Assembly (NCBI GenBank): GCA_030616465.1
Contig: JAUWXH010000086.1
Location: 1-7,509, forward strand
Source: Planctomycetota bacterium
GTDB lineage: Bacteria > Planctomycetota > Phycisphaerae > UBA1845 > Fen-1342
Length of the DNA: 7,509 bases
Direction of reading: 5' to 3'
Position 1 is the stretch's first letter. Each line of letters starts with the position of its first letter. The translations under genes were made by a program, and so were the position numbers. Under the pieces are notes generated by a model. The model was given only the letters and a program-made list of their open reading frames with translations, was not told where the DNA came from and made no database searches. Positions 1 through 4,988 of this stretch are shown here, piece after piece.

Positions 1-2
1 GG

Positions 3-251
3 GATAACGGCACGGAGTACGACCTCACGGCCACGTCGAGTATCACGCCGGCGTATGTCTATCTCTCCGTCCGCGACAACGCCGTCCTCGTCGTCGCGGA
101 TAGCTCCGCCGACGATCCCGCGGCCGGGGGCGCCGAGATGCCCGCCGGCCAGACTCACAAGCTCTGCGTTTTGGGTATGACGAAGCTGCACTTCAAGAGC
201 GCCGTCGCCGACGCGGCCGGAATCCTGGGGCTGACGATCTTAGGGAGCTGA
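3..251 (+). CDS. C-terminal part of a small phage virion-associated protein (5' truncated)
   Basis: The frame beginning at base 3 is open from the window edge to a TGA at 249-251, giving 82 residues; the start lies outside the window. The visible part is rich in alternating hydrophobic and polar residues, suggesting beta strands (for example YVYLSVRDNAVLVVAD), then a Gly/Ala turn region, MPAGQTHKLCVLG, and an ending that reads ILGLTILGS. This pattern (strand, short loop, 'PAG' turn, closing strands) resembles small all-beta virion or head-stabilising proteins of tailed phages, but I cannot name a family. The stop is only 4 bases before the next start, so the two genes are probably co-transcribed and translationally coupled. 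The protein role is inferred from context and is weak; the reading frame is secure because codon third positions are G/C-biased in this frame. Confidence 0.6.
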   Translation, partial: DNGTEYDLTATSSITPAYVYLSVRDNAVLVVADSSADDPAAGGAEMPAGQTHKLCVLGMTKLHFKSAVADAAGILGLTILGS

Positions 252-255
252 CGAC

Positions 256-1332
256 GTGGTCGCATGGACACCATCGACGGCGAACAGCGATCGACGCGGC
301 CGGCACGTGCGCGTGTTCGCCTCGCCGCTGTACTGCCGGCCGGACGGGCGGACCTGGTGGAAGATCGACGAGGCCCTGTCGGTCGTCCGCAACGAGTCGT
401 CCGGATCGGTGTGCGTCGCCCTCGCCGACGATTGGATCGTCTTCGCGCCGGTCGACAATGCCCTCCTGCAGGAGGCTTGCGATCAGTACGTCCTGGAAAC
501 TCGACGGTTCGGCCCGGTCCTGGCCGGCGGCAGGTTGCCCGATGCGCTGAGCTGGAACGTGTCCTTCAGCGCGCGCGTCCGGCCGACGGCCGACGGCTGG
601 CAATTCCCATGCGCCGACGTTCGCCTGGGCGTATTCGTCACGGACTGGCTGACTCGTTTCGCCGGCAGGGTGGAGCTCCGATCGGAGGGCGTGACGCTGG
701 ACCTGGCCGAGGCCAAGCCCGACGCCGGCGGCAAGGTCGACCTGGACCCGGAAACGGTTTCGCCCGCCGCAACGCCTCGGTGCCTGTACGCAGAAGACAT
801 GTTCAATTGGAACGGCATCCGCACGGCCGCGACGGGGACGATTCAAGCCCAGTGGCAGGCGGCAGTGGACGCCGCAGGCGGTGGCCAGTTCGAGCATATC
901 GCCCGCTCCTGCGTCAGGTTTGACACGTCAGCATACGCCGATCCGGTCTCGGCGGTCCTTCGAGTCAAACGCCAGAGCGGTACGGAGGACCCGAGCCATA
1001 TCCACCTGTCGAAGTGCGCCTTTTCGGTGGGGTTCGATCAGACGAGCGACTACCGCAAGGTGTACGACGGCTACGGGGCGGATCCGCTGGGCGTCCTGTC
1101 CGCGGGGACGGGGTGTTGGGAGCGGGACATCCTCACGGACTACGAGGCAAGCGCCACGTTTGACCTGGGCCTCGTCGAGAAAGCGCACGACTTCGACAAC
1201 GTCGACCCGTCCGGCGACGGCAACTGGGGGGCGCTCTTGGTCAAGACGGGCGACGACGGGCCGCGGATCGTGCTGGAAATGCCGGCGGCGCCGCCCGGGG
1301 GGACGTCGACGACCACGTCGACGGCGATCTAG
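256..1332 (+). CDS. Phage structural-module protein of unknown function with possible beta-sandwich C-terminal half
   Basis: A 358-residue protein starting at GTG 256. An in-frame TAG at 241-243 rules out any earlier start, and AGGGAG at 242-247 is a ribosome binding site 8 bases upstream. It ends with tandem stops TAG TGA. There is no signal peptide or membrane segment. The N-terminal 140 residues are Trp- and Val-rich and look beta-structured. Around residues 217-236 the pattern RSCVRFDTSAYADPVSAVLR resembles the 'FDTS...A.L.' opening of DNRLRE/CBM-like beta-sandwich domains. The later segment WERDILTDYEASATFDLG, the NWGALLV strand and a closing PRIVLEMP strand would complete such a fold. 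The last residues (PPGGTSTTTSTAI) are a low-complexity tail. Its position just before the tail tube gene suggests a neck, tail or virion-surface part. No catalytic motif is visible, so function is not assigned; the beta-sandwich reading is an inference. Confidence 0.8.
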   Translation: MVAWTPSTANSDRRGRHVRVFASPLYCRPDGRTWWKIDEALSVVRNESSGSVCVALADDWIVFAPVDNALLQEACDQYVLETRRFGPVLAGGRLPDALSWNVSFSARVRPTADGWQFPCADVRLGVFVTDWLTRFAGRVELRSEGVTLDLAEAKPDAGGKVDLDPETVSPAATPRCLYAEDMFNWNGIRTAATGTIQAQWQAAVDAAGGGQFEHIARSCVRFDTSAYADPVSAVLRVKRQSGTEDPSHIHLSKCAFSVGFDQTSDYRKVYDGYGADPLGVLSAGTGCWERDILTDYEASATFDLGLVEKAHDFDNVDPSGDGNWGALLVKTGDDGPRIVLEMPAAPPGGTSTTTSTAI

Positions 1333-1343
1333 TGAGGGCAAGC

Positions 1344-1369
1344 AATCCCGACGTATGTCGGGACTGAAA
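1344..1369 (+). repeat. Intergenic hairpin element, copy 1 (upstream of tail tube gene)
   Basis: TCCCGAC (1346-1352), loop GTAT, GTCGGGA (1357-1363) form a perfect 7-bp stem in the 51-base gap between the 358-residue gene and the tail tube gene. The same element recurs at 1829-1854: over 26 bases the two copies match at 23 positions. Two differences fall just outside the shared 6-bp stem and one in the loop. It begins 12 bases after the TAG stop and ends 14 bases before the tail tube start, leaving the AGGAG site at 1372-1376 free. No T-run follows, so it does not look like an intrinsic terminator. It could be an mRNA stabiliser, a processing site or a protein-binding operator. Confidence 0.7.
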
Positions 1370-1383
1370 ACAGGAGATTAACG

Positions 1384-1830
1384 ATGGCAGACAAACTGGG
1401 CAGAGACGCGAAACTGTATTACAGCGCGACGCCGATCACCGTGGACGCGGCGTCGACCGGCGGCTGGAGCGAGGTCACTCTCGTCCGGGACCTCACCACC
1501 CCGATGGACGCCGACGAGTCCGATGTCACTACGCGCGCGAGCGGCGGCTGGACGCTGACGCGCGCATCGCACAGGGGGGCGACCATCGATTTCGACCTGT
1601 TGTGGGATTCGGACAACGCCGGGCAGGTCGCGATAAGGGACGCCTTCCTTGCCGGCAGCGCAGTGAGCCTGGCGGTGATGGACGGGGACATCGCTGTCGC
1701 GGGCTCCGAGGGCCTGGCGGCGAACTTCTCGATCTTGGGCTTCGGCCGCGGCGAGCCGCTGCGCGAGGGCATGACCGTCGCCGTCTCGGCCAAGCCGCGC
1801 AGCTTCCCCGAGTGGTACGAGACCACGTAA
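1384..1830 (+). CDS. Phage tail tube (major tail) protein
   Basis: 148 residues, ATG start with AGGAG at 1372-1376 (7-base spacing). The protein would polymerise into the hollow tail tube through which DNA is ejected. Features seen: an N-terminus MADKLGRDAKLYY, an acidic beta segment MDADESDVTTRASGGW (about residues 41-56), a strand-rich core TIDFDLLWDSD, a helix AIRDAFLAGSAVSLAVMDGD, and a closing FGRGEPLREGMTVAVSAKPR. This order (short start, 'DAD..D.T.R..GGW', central helix, 'F....EPL.EG....V..KP') fits small siphovirus tail tube proteins, whose usual size is about 130-200 residues. It lies upstream of the chaperone and tape measure genes, as expected. A hairpin precedes and follows it. 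The family call rests on remembered pattern and context; a structural search would settle it. Confidence 0.75.
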   Translation: MADKLGRDAKLYYSATPITVDAASTGGWSEVTLVRDLTTPMDADESDVTTRASGGWTLTRASHRGATIDFDLLWDSDNAGQVAIRDAFLAGSAVSLAVMDGDIAVAGSEGLAANFSILGFGRGEPLREGMTVAVSAKPRSFPEWYETT

Positions 1831-1854
1831 TCCCGACGTACGTCGGGTGTGAAA
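1829..1854 (+). repeat. Intergenic hairpin element, copy 2 (upstream of second virion gene)
   Basis: CCCGACGTACGTCGGG at 1832-1847 is a perfect 16-base palindrome (6-bp stem with a GTAC loop, or fully double-stranded as a dyad). It abuts the tail tube stop codon TAA (1828-1830), which overlaps the first bases of the shared 26-base unit. The unit matches 1344-1369 at 23 of 26 bases, including the trailing TGAAA. It is followed 15 bases later by the AGGAG site at 1870-1874 of the next gene. No T-run follows it. The preserved stem between copies argues that the structure or dyad matters more than the loop. Confidence 0.7.
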
Positions 1855-1883
1855 TGGGAAACCGGAAATAGGAGAAAACCAAA

Positions 1884-2444
1884 ATGGCCACCGACCTATC
1901 GGACCTGGTCGTCAGAATCCAACTCCAGCTTAACGCGAACGTGAAAAAGGCGGCGGACCTCGCCGCGCCCGCGATCCCGCTGGTCATCGGCAAAACCCAG
2001 GACTTCGCGTTCGCCGCCACGCCCGGCGCCAACGAGGCGAATCAGATCTGGTGGGACCGGCGCACGGTCGCCGGCAACGGCGCCGACCCGCTCGACCTGA
2101 ACGGGACGCTCAAGAACATCTATAACGAGTCGCTCGACCTCACCGCCGTCAAGGCGATCATCGTGCTTAACCAGTCCGATCTGACGACGACCACCCCCGC
2201 GCATACGGCCACCGATGCGCACATGGCGATCGGCGACATCGCCGCCGGCGGGACCGAATTCCAGGGCCCGATGAACGATCCGGGCGATGGCTTGATCCTC
2301 CATGTCGGGGGGATGTTCGCCATAACCAATCCCACCGCCACCGGGTGGGTCGTCGGCGCGGCGGCCAGTGACATCCTGTACATCAAGAATTTGGACGCGG
2401 CCGACGAGCTGCTCTACGACGTCATCTTCGTCGGGGAGCAATAG
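1884..2444 (+). CDS. Putative phage virion structural protein (minor tail or fibre-like)
   Basis: 186 residues, ATG start; AGGAG at 1870-1874 lies 9 bases upstream. It has no signal peptide or membrane span. The N-terminal 35 residues (LVVRIQLQLNANVKK...) look amphipathic. The rest is beta-rich with recognisable pieces: DPLDLNGTLKNIYNESLDL (about residues 68-86), VKAIIVLN, a Thr-rich loop, AIGDIAAGGTEFQGPM, then PGDGLILHVGGMFAITNP and a final DILYIKNLDAADELLYDVIF. The order 'LDL.G.L', 'VKAI.V.N', 'G....F..', 'V..GG.FA...P', 'D.L.I.N' recalls a small virion protein often found near the major tail gene of siphoviruses, but I know no formal family name for it. It shares the upstream hairpin with the tail tube gene, which suggests similar control and perhaps high expression. 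The exact position in the virion is not known. Confidence 0.7.
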   Translation: MATDLSDLVVRIQLQLNANVKKAADLAAPAIPLVIGKTQDFAFAATPGANEANQIWWDRRTVAGNGADPLDLNGTLKNIYNESLDLTAVKAIIVLNQSDLTTTTPAHTATDAHMAIGDIAAGGTEFQGPMNDPGDGLILHVGGMFAITNPTATGWVVGAAASDILYIKNLDAADELLYDVIFVGEQ

Positions 2445-2520
2445 CAGGGCCAGGGCCGCCGGCCCGGCCCGGCAGCCGGAACATTTTGACAGCCGCGATT
2501 TGCGGTTTGGGAGAACCGAT
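2445..2520 (+). other. 76-base intergenic spacer with two unrelated small hairpins
   Basis: The largest gap in the window. GGGCC (2453-2457) pairs with GGCCC (2461-2465) across a 3-base loop inside a very GC-rich stretch that continues with more CCGG/GGCC blocks. CCGC (2493-2496) can pair with GCGG (2502-2505). GGGAGA at 2509-2514 is the ribosome binding site of the next gene. The stretch does not contain the CCCGACGTA hairpin found in the two preceding gaps. A TTGACA at 2486-2491 has no matching -10 box. A weak transcript-level structure is possible; no terminator T-run is seen. Confidence 0.4.
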
Positions 2521-2937
2521 ATGGCGAGAGTAATGCGCGACACCGCGGCGCGGTCGATCATGGAGTTTCTGAAGACCTGCCCGCGCACGATGATGGTCGA
2601 CCTGGTCCGCCCGGCGCCGATGGTGCCCGGCGCTCGCGTGGTCCGAATCCGGATCGAGCTGCCGGACGAGGCGGCCGCCGAAAACGTGCCCGTCGAGCTG
2701 CGCGGTCTCCCGTCGCCCAAGGGCGAGGTCCGGAGCGCGCAGGCTCCCGCGGCGCCCGAGGAGCACAAGGACCACGAGTCCAAGGTCGGCGTCGGCGACG
2801 GCACGTATGCCGGGGCGCGGGAGCACGCCGAAACCCAGGCGCCCCGCCGCAAGCGCCCGACGGCGCCGGCCAAGACTCCGGCGCCGGCCAAGGCTCCGGC
2901 GTTTCCGCCCAACCCCGACAACCCCGACAGCAAGTGA
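2521..2937 (+). CDS. Hypothetical phage protein with basic Pro/Ala/Lys-rich C-terminal tail
   Basis: 138 residues. The frame is open further upstream, but ATG 2521 is chosen because GGGAGA at 2509-2514 sits 6 bases before it and the upstream part overlaps the previous gene. Residues 1-48 look folded: a short helix (RSIMEFLKTC), then strands (TMMVDLVRPAP, ARVVRIRIELP). From about residue 65 the chain is low-complexity and charged, including PEEHKDHESK, then a basic PRRKRPTAPAK run with two copies of a six-residue repeat APAK(T/A)P at residues 115-126, and an ending NPDNPDSK. This suggests a small N-terminal domain with a long disordered tail. No family is recognised. It lies between the virion gene and a holin-like gene, and may be a minor virion or assembly protein. 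Confidence 0.7.
   Translation: MARVMRDTAARSIMEFLKTCPRTMMVDLVRPAPMVPGARVVRIRIELPDEAAAENVPVELRGLPSPKGEVRSAQAPAAPEEHKDHESKVGVGDGTYAGAREHAETQAPRRKRPTAPAKTPAPAKAPAFPPNPDNPDSK
2863..2898 (+). repeat. Two tandem 18-base repeats inside a coding region
   Basis: The units 2863-2880 and 2881-2898 are in frame, differ at one base (A versus G at the eleventh-to-thirteenth-base codon AC/GC), and encode APAKTP and APAKAP. They lie in the disordered tail of the 138-residue protein. Copy number could vary by slippage without breaking the frame. Confidence 0.85.
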
Positions 2938-2996
2938 CCACCGCATCGGGCGGTGGCGAATGGAACCATGCCGGCACGCCGGCACAGGAGAACGCA

Positions 2997-3359
2997 ATGC
3001 TGGAGCTAATCTGGAAGGGCCTCAACTCGCCGGTGCTGATCGCGCTGCTCGCGGCCGCCGTGCTCTGGGGCCTCAACAAGCTGTACGCCGCGAAACCGGC
3101 GTGGGCACGGTGGGAAGGGACCATCATCGAGGCGATTAAAGCCGCCGAGAAGGCGATCCCCGACGACACCCCGAACAGGGCCTTGTCCCGGATGAACAGC
3201 GCAATGCGATACGTCCTCAACGTGTACAAGGAGATGCGCGGCCGAGACGCGAAACCCTCGGAGGTGGCTGCACTGCGCGAAGGCATAAACATTGTGCACG
3301 CGAAGCTGGAGGCCGGCGGGAACCTCACGCGTGCCGACCCTCCTGACGCGAAGACGTGA
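2997..3359 (+). CDS. Holin-like small membrane protein (Holin_LLH-like)
   Basis: 120 residues from ATG 2997, preceded by AGGAG at 2986-2990 (6-base spacing). An in-frame GTG at 2934 overlaps the previous stop but has no comparable site, so the longer form is less likely. One hydrophobic segment spans about residues 11-30 (SPVLIALLAAAVLWGLNKLY) with a short N-terminus outside it. The rest is an amphipathic, charged region: ARWEGTIIEAIKAAEKAIPD, then RMNSAMRYVLNVYKEMRG and AALREGINIVHAKLEA. One N-terminal membrane span followed by helices with 'EAIKAAE' and 'YVL..Y' patterns, at about 100-130 residues, fits phage holins of the LL-H type (Pfam Phage_holin_6_1 / Holin_LLH). Those proteins make the membrane lesion that triggers lysis. 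No endolysin is present in the window, so the function is inferred; it could instead be a structural membrane protein. Confidence 0.6.
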   Translation: MLELIWKGLNSPVLIALLAAAVLWGLNKLYAAKPAWARWEGTIIEAIKAAEKAIPDDTPNRALSRMNSAMRYVLNVYKEMRGRDAKPSEVAALREGINIVHAKLEAGGNLTRADPPDAKT

Positions 3360-3403
3360 GGCAGGAGCGAACCGCAACAACATCGAGCGTGAAAGGACAC
3401 GCC

Positions 3404-3811
3404 ATGCCGCGAATAACGATCGCAAACTTGAAAGCCCGTACCGAGGAGCTCGGGCTCCTGCGCGAGAAGATCCAGGACCTGCGCACGAGCGAACGTGAGC
3501 TCAGCGAGGAGGTCCGCCTGGCCATGCAGGCGCGGGGCGGCAAGCCGCTGGCCTCGGAGCACTTCCTGGCGAACCTGGCCGTGAAACGTTCGCTCTACAT
3601 CGACCCGGCGGTCTTTCGCAAGACGTTCGGGCCGAAGCTGTTCGGCAAGTGCGCCCGGATCGACATCAAGGAAGCCCGCCGCCACGTGGAGGCGCCGCGG
3701 CTGCTGGCGATCGGGGAGTACTCGTCGACTACGTCGCTGACCACCGCCCGCCGAATCGCCAAGGTCGCCGGGCCTGCTCGCACCCCCGCCCGGCGAAAGG
3801 AGTCAGCATGA
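3404..3811 (+). CDS. Hypothetical phage protein with N-terminal coiled coil
   Basis: 135 residues from ATG 3404; AAAGGA at 3392-3397 lies 6 bases upstream, better than an earlier in-frame start at 3356 that overlaps the previous gene. Residues 3-42 (for example LREKIQDLRTSERELSEEVR) have regular Leu/Ile spacing with charged residues, a likely coiled coil. A compact central part follows: FLANLAVKRSLYIDPAVFRK and FGPKLFGKCARIDIKEARRH (residues 54-94). This 'strand, D..(V/A)FRK.FG...F..C.RI....' layout recalls short phage proteins in which a coiled coil is followed by a small alpha/beta unit, but I cannot name a family. The tail is basic (TPARRKESA). The stop overlaps the next start (ATGA), implying translational coupling. 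Confidence 0.75.
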   Translation: MPRITIANLKARTEELGLLREKIQDLRTSERELSEEVRLAMQARGGKPLASEHFLANLAVKRSLYIDPAVFRKTFGPKLFGKCARIDIKEARRHVEAPRLLAIGEYSSTTSLTTARRIAKVAGPARTPARRKESA

Positions 3812-4713
3812 TCGCGTTCATAGTCGCCATCCTCGAGGTCGTCCTCCGGGCCCTGCTGCCGGCGGTCGTCGCGGCGTCGAAGTCGACGGCCGAGGACGGG
3901 GCCCGGCAGCCGGCGCTCCGCGCCCGCCTCCGGGCCCGGGTGCGCTCGAGCTGGGGCCGCAACTCGCGGACCCCCATCATCGCGCTGCTGGTTGGGCTGA
4001 TACTGGTCGCGGGGGCGACCGGCTGCGGGCTCCGGACGGTGTACGTGCACAGCGGCGAGCCCGTGCGGATCCGCGAGACGGTCCGCATGGCGAAGGTGTG
4101 GGTCCTCGACGCCGCCGGCGTGGCCGTACCGGCCCAGATGGACCTGCTGGAAGGCTGGTATTGCCTGCCGGACACCGATCCCCCGATGGGGCGCGACCCG
4201 ACGGCTCCAGCGGAAAGGACAGATCCGATGAAGACGTTCAACGACGCGGCCGGGCGAACCTGGACGCTGGCGCTGACCCTCGGCAGCGCGATGGCCATCA
4301 AAGACAAGCTGGGCATGGACCTGCTCCGGCCGGAGGTCGGGTTTCCCGGTCCGGAGGACCCGCCGTTGCTGACGCGACTGGGCACCGACGAGATGCTGCT
4401 CGGCGAGGTGGTCTGCTCCCTGCTGGAAGGGCAGTGCGAGGCGCAGAAGACCACGCCCGCTGAGGTTCGCGCCGCCTTTGACGGCGCGGCGCTGCTCGCG
4501 GCCCAGGAGGCGTTCTATGCGGAGCTCGTGGATTTTTTCCGGAGCCGCGGCCAGCCACATCGAGCCCGGGCGGTCGAGGCGCAGATGGAGATGATCCGGG
4601 CGGCGGTGAAGCTGATCGAGACGCGGATCGAGGCGATCGACGTCGACGAGACGATCCGTGGCGTGATGTCTGGTTCATCGCCGGAGCCGTCGGCGTCGAC
4701 CCCCGAGCCCTGA
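3808..4713 (+). CDS. Fused frame: membrane segment + lipoprotein-like segment + tail assembly chaperone
   Basis: 301 residues from ATG 3808, with AAAGGAG at 3796-3802 five bases upstream. The frame extends further upstream but this start has the strong site and a 4-base ATGA overlap with the previous gene. Three modules are visible. Residues 1-50 have a hydrophobic helix (about 2-23) then an Arg-rich run (ALRARLRARVRSSWG). Residues 51-128 have a second hydrophobic stretch (56-72) ending in a lipobox-like GATGC (Cys73), then a small domain RTVYVHSGEPVRIRE ... KVWVLDAAG ... LEGWYCLPD. From Met141 on is a soluble protein resembling a tail assembly chaperone. In other phages I would expect these as two or three separate genes. 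Here no stop occurs between them, so either this is a true fusion, a stop codon was lost, or internal initiation at 4228 produces the chaperone separately. A lipobox 73 residues in is unlikely to be handled as an ordinary signal peptide. Confidence 0.7.
   Translation: MIAFIVAILEVVLRALLPAVVAASKSTAEDGARQPALRARLRARVRSSWGRNSRTPIIALLVGLILVAGATGCGLRTVYVHSGEPVRIRETVRMAKVWVLDAAGVAVPAQMDLLEGWYCLPDTDPPMGRDPTAPAERTDPMKTFNDAAGRTWTLALTLGSAMAIKDKLGMDLLRPEVGFPGPEDPPLLTRLGTDEMLLGEVVCSLLEGQCEAQKTTPAEVRAAFDGAALLAAQEAFYAELVDFFRSRGQPHRARAVEAQMEMIRAAVKLIETRIEAIDVDETIRGVMSGSSPEPSASTPEP
4212..4230 (+). promoter_or_regulatory. Internal ribosome binding site and start codon for chaperone module
   Basis: GGAAAGGA at 4212-4219 is followed 8 bases later by ATG 4228-4230, in the same frame as the fused gene. 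The upstream residues (PMGRDPTAPAERTDP) look like a linker, not a folded domain. A match of this quality exactly where the chaperone-like protein begins suggests independent initiation there. Confidence 0.6.
4228..4713 (+). CDS. Probable tail assembly chaperone, G-like (nested start in fused frame)
   Basis: 161 residues if initiated at ATG 4228. It starts MKTFNDAAGRTWTLALTLGS, then a helical body LGMDLLRP, LLTRLGTDEMLLGEVVCSLL, AAFDGAALLAAQEAFYAELV, and an amphipathic helix AVEAQMEMIRAAVKLIETRI. It ends in a Ser/Pro-rich tail (GSSPEPSASTPEP). The 'F.D..GR.W.L.L.......I...LG.DL' opening followed by helical repeats is typical of G-type tail chaperones. These bind the tape measure protein before tail assembly and are replaced by tube subunits. 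Its place just before a T-like frame and close to the tape measure gene supports the role. The frame stays strongly G/C-biased at third positions to about 4655 and weakens after that, where the -1 frame takes over. The TGA stop is at 4711-4713. Confidence 0.6.
   Translation: MKTFNDAAGRTWTLALTLGSAMAIKDKLGMDLLRPEVGFPGPEDPPLLTRLGTDEMLLGEVVCSLLEGQCEAQKTTPAEVRAAFDGAALLAAQEAFYAELVDFFRSRGQPHRARAVEAQMEMIRAAVKLIETRIEAIDVDETIRGVMSGSSPEPSASTPEP
4533..4539 (+). other. Candidate -1 ribosomal frameshift heptamer (T TTT TTC)
   Basis: The heptamer is phased so that TTT and TTC are zero-frame codons of the G-like chaperone, which is the X XXY YYZ arrangement needed for simultaneous slippage. The -1 frame has a TGA at 4479-4481 and is then open from 4482 through to 4985, so a slip here would continue into the T-like domain. 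SD-like GGAG (4521-4524) and AGGAGG (4505-4510) lie upstream, which can stimulate slippage in bacteria. A slip here would make a 253-residue product from the start at 4228. Against it, about 40 residues of low-complexity -1 frame sequence would be included before the recognisable T-like region. Confidence 0.4.
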
Positions 4714-4715
4714 CG

Positions 4716-4988
4716 TTGCGCGAGTTGCTGTGGATGGCCGAAGGGCACGGGCGCGACGCGTGGAGTCACACGTCGGCTCTGTGCGCCCTGATAGCGAACG
4801 CCCACCGCGATCCGAAAAAGGGCCGGGCACATAGGCCGGCGGATTACGACCCGTATCTGGACGGGCGACGGCGAAGGCGCGGCATGCCGATCAAGGCCGA
4901 CGACATCCGGATGCTCCGGGCGGTCTTCGGGTTGGGCAGTTCGGCGCGCCGATCGGTCCCGGCCAAGCCGGACGGGAGCACGAAATGA
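4716..4988 (+). CDS. T-like tail assembly chaperone domain (probably expressed by -1 frameshift from G-like gene)
   Basis: As a free-standing gene this would start at TTG 4716, two bases after the G-like stop, giving 90 residues; no good ribosome binding site precedes it. The protein reads RELLWMAEGHGRDAWSHTSA, then LIANAHRDPKKGRAHRPADY, then DPYLDGRRRRRGMPIKADDI and RMLRAVFGLG. The 'LW.AEG..R..W..TS...A.IAN.HRDPKK.....PADY.P' pattern fits T-type tail chaperone domains, found just upstream of tape measure genes. The frame is open back to 4482, and the residues encoded before the TTG (WFIAGAVGVDPRALT, from 4671) look like a natural N-terminal part of the same domain. That favours a G-T fusion made by -1 frameshifting, as in lambda G/GT. 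The stop overlaps the next start (ATGA). Confidence 0.65.
   Translation: MRELLWMAEGHGRDAWSHTSALCALIANAHRDPKKGRAHRPADYDPYLDGRRRRRGMPIKADDIRMLRAVFGLGSSARRSVPAKPDGSTK

Noticed and set aside
264..923. 219-codon + strand frame starting at ATG 264 within the 358-residue gene
   Set aside because: The product is Arg/Gly/Pro-rich with no fold pattern, whereas the GTG 256 frame has the ribosome site and balanced composition.
1346..1375. Intergenic hairpins as intrinsic terminators
   Set aside because: Neither copy is followed by a run of T, and both lie between genes expected to be co-expressed.
2486..2514. Possible sigma-70 promoter with TTGACA at 2486-2491
   Set aside because: No -10-like hexamer appears 16-18 bases downstream; that position reads GGGAGA, which is the ribosome binding site.
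1896..2969. 357-codon open frame on the minus strand
   Set aside because: Antisense of the second virion gene and the 138-residue protein; composition is that of a shadow frame.
2970..2985. Tandem GCCGGCAC repeat before the holin-like gene
   Set aside because: Only two 8-base units in GC-rich sequence; can arise by chance and no associated feature is seen.
2558..3685. 375-codon open frame on the minus strand
   Set aside because: It crosses three + strand genes with good ribosome sites and reads as Arg/Ala/Pro-rich sequence; a GC-driven shadow.
3595..4560. 321-codon open frame on the minus strand
   Set aside because: Antisense of the coiled-coil and fused chaperone genes; no recognisable domain and no ribosome site.
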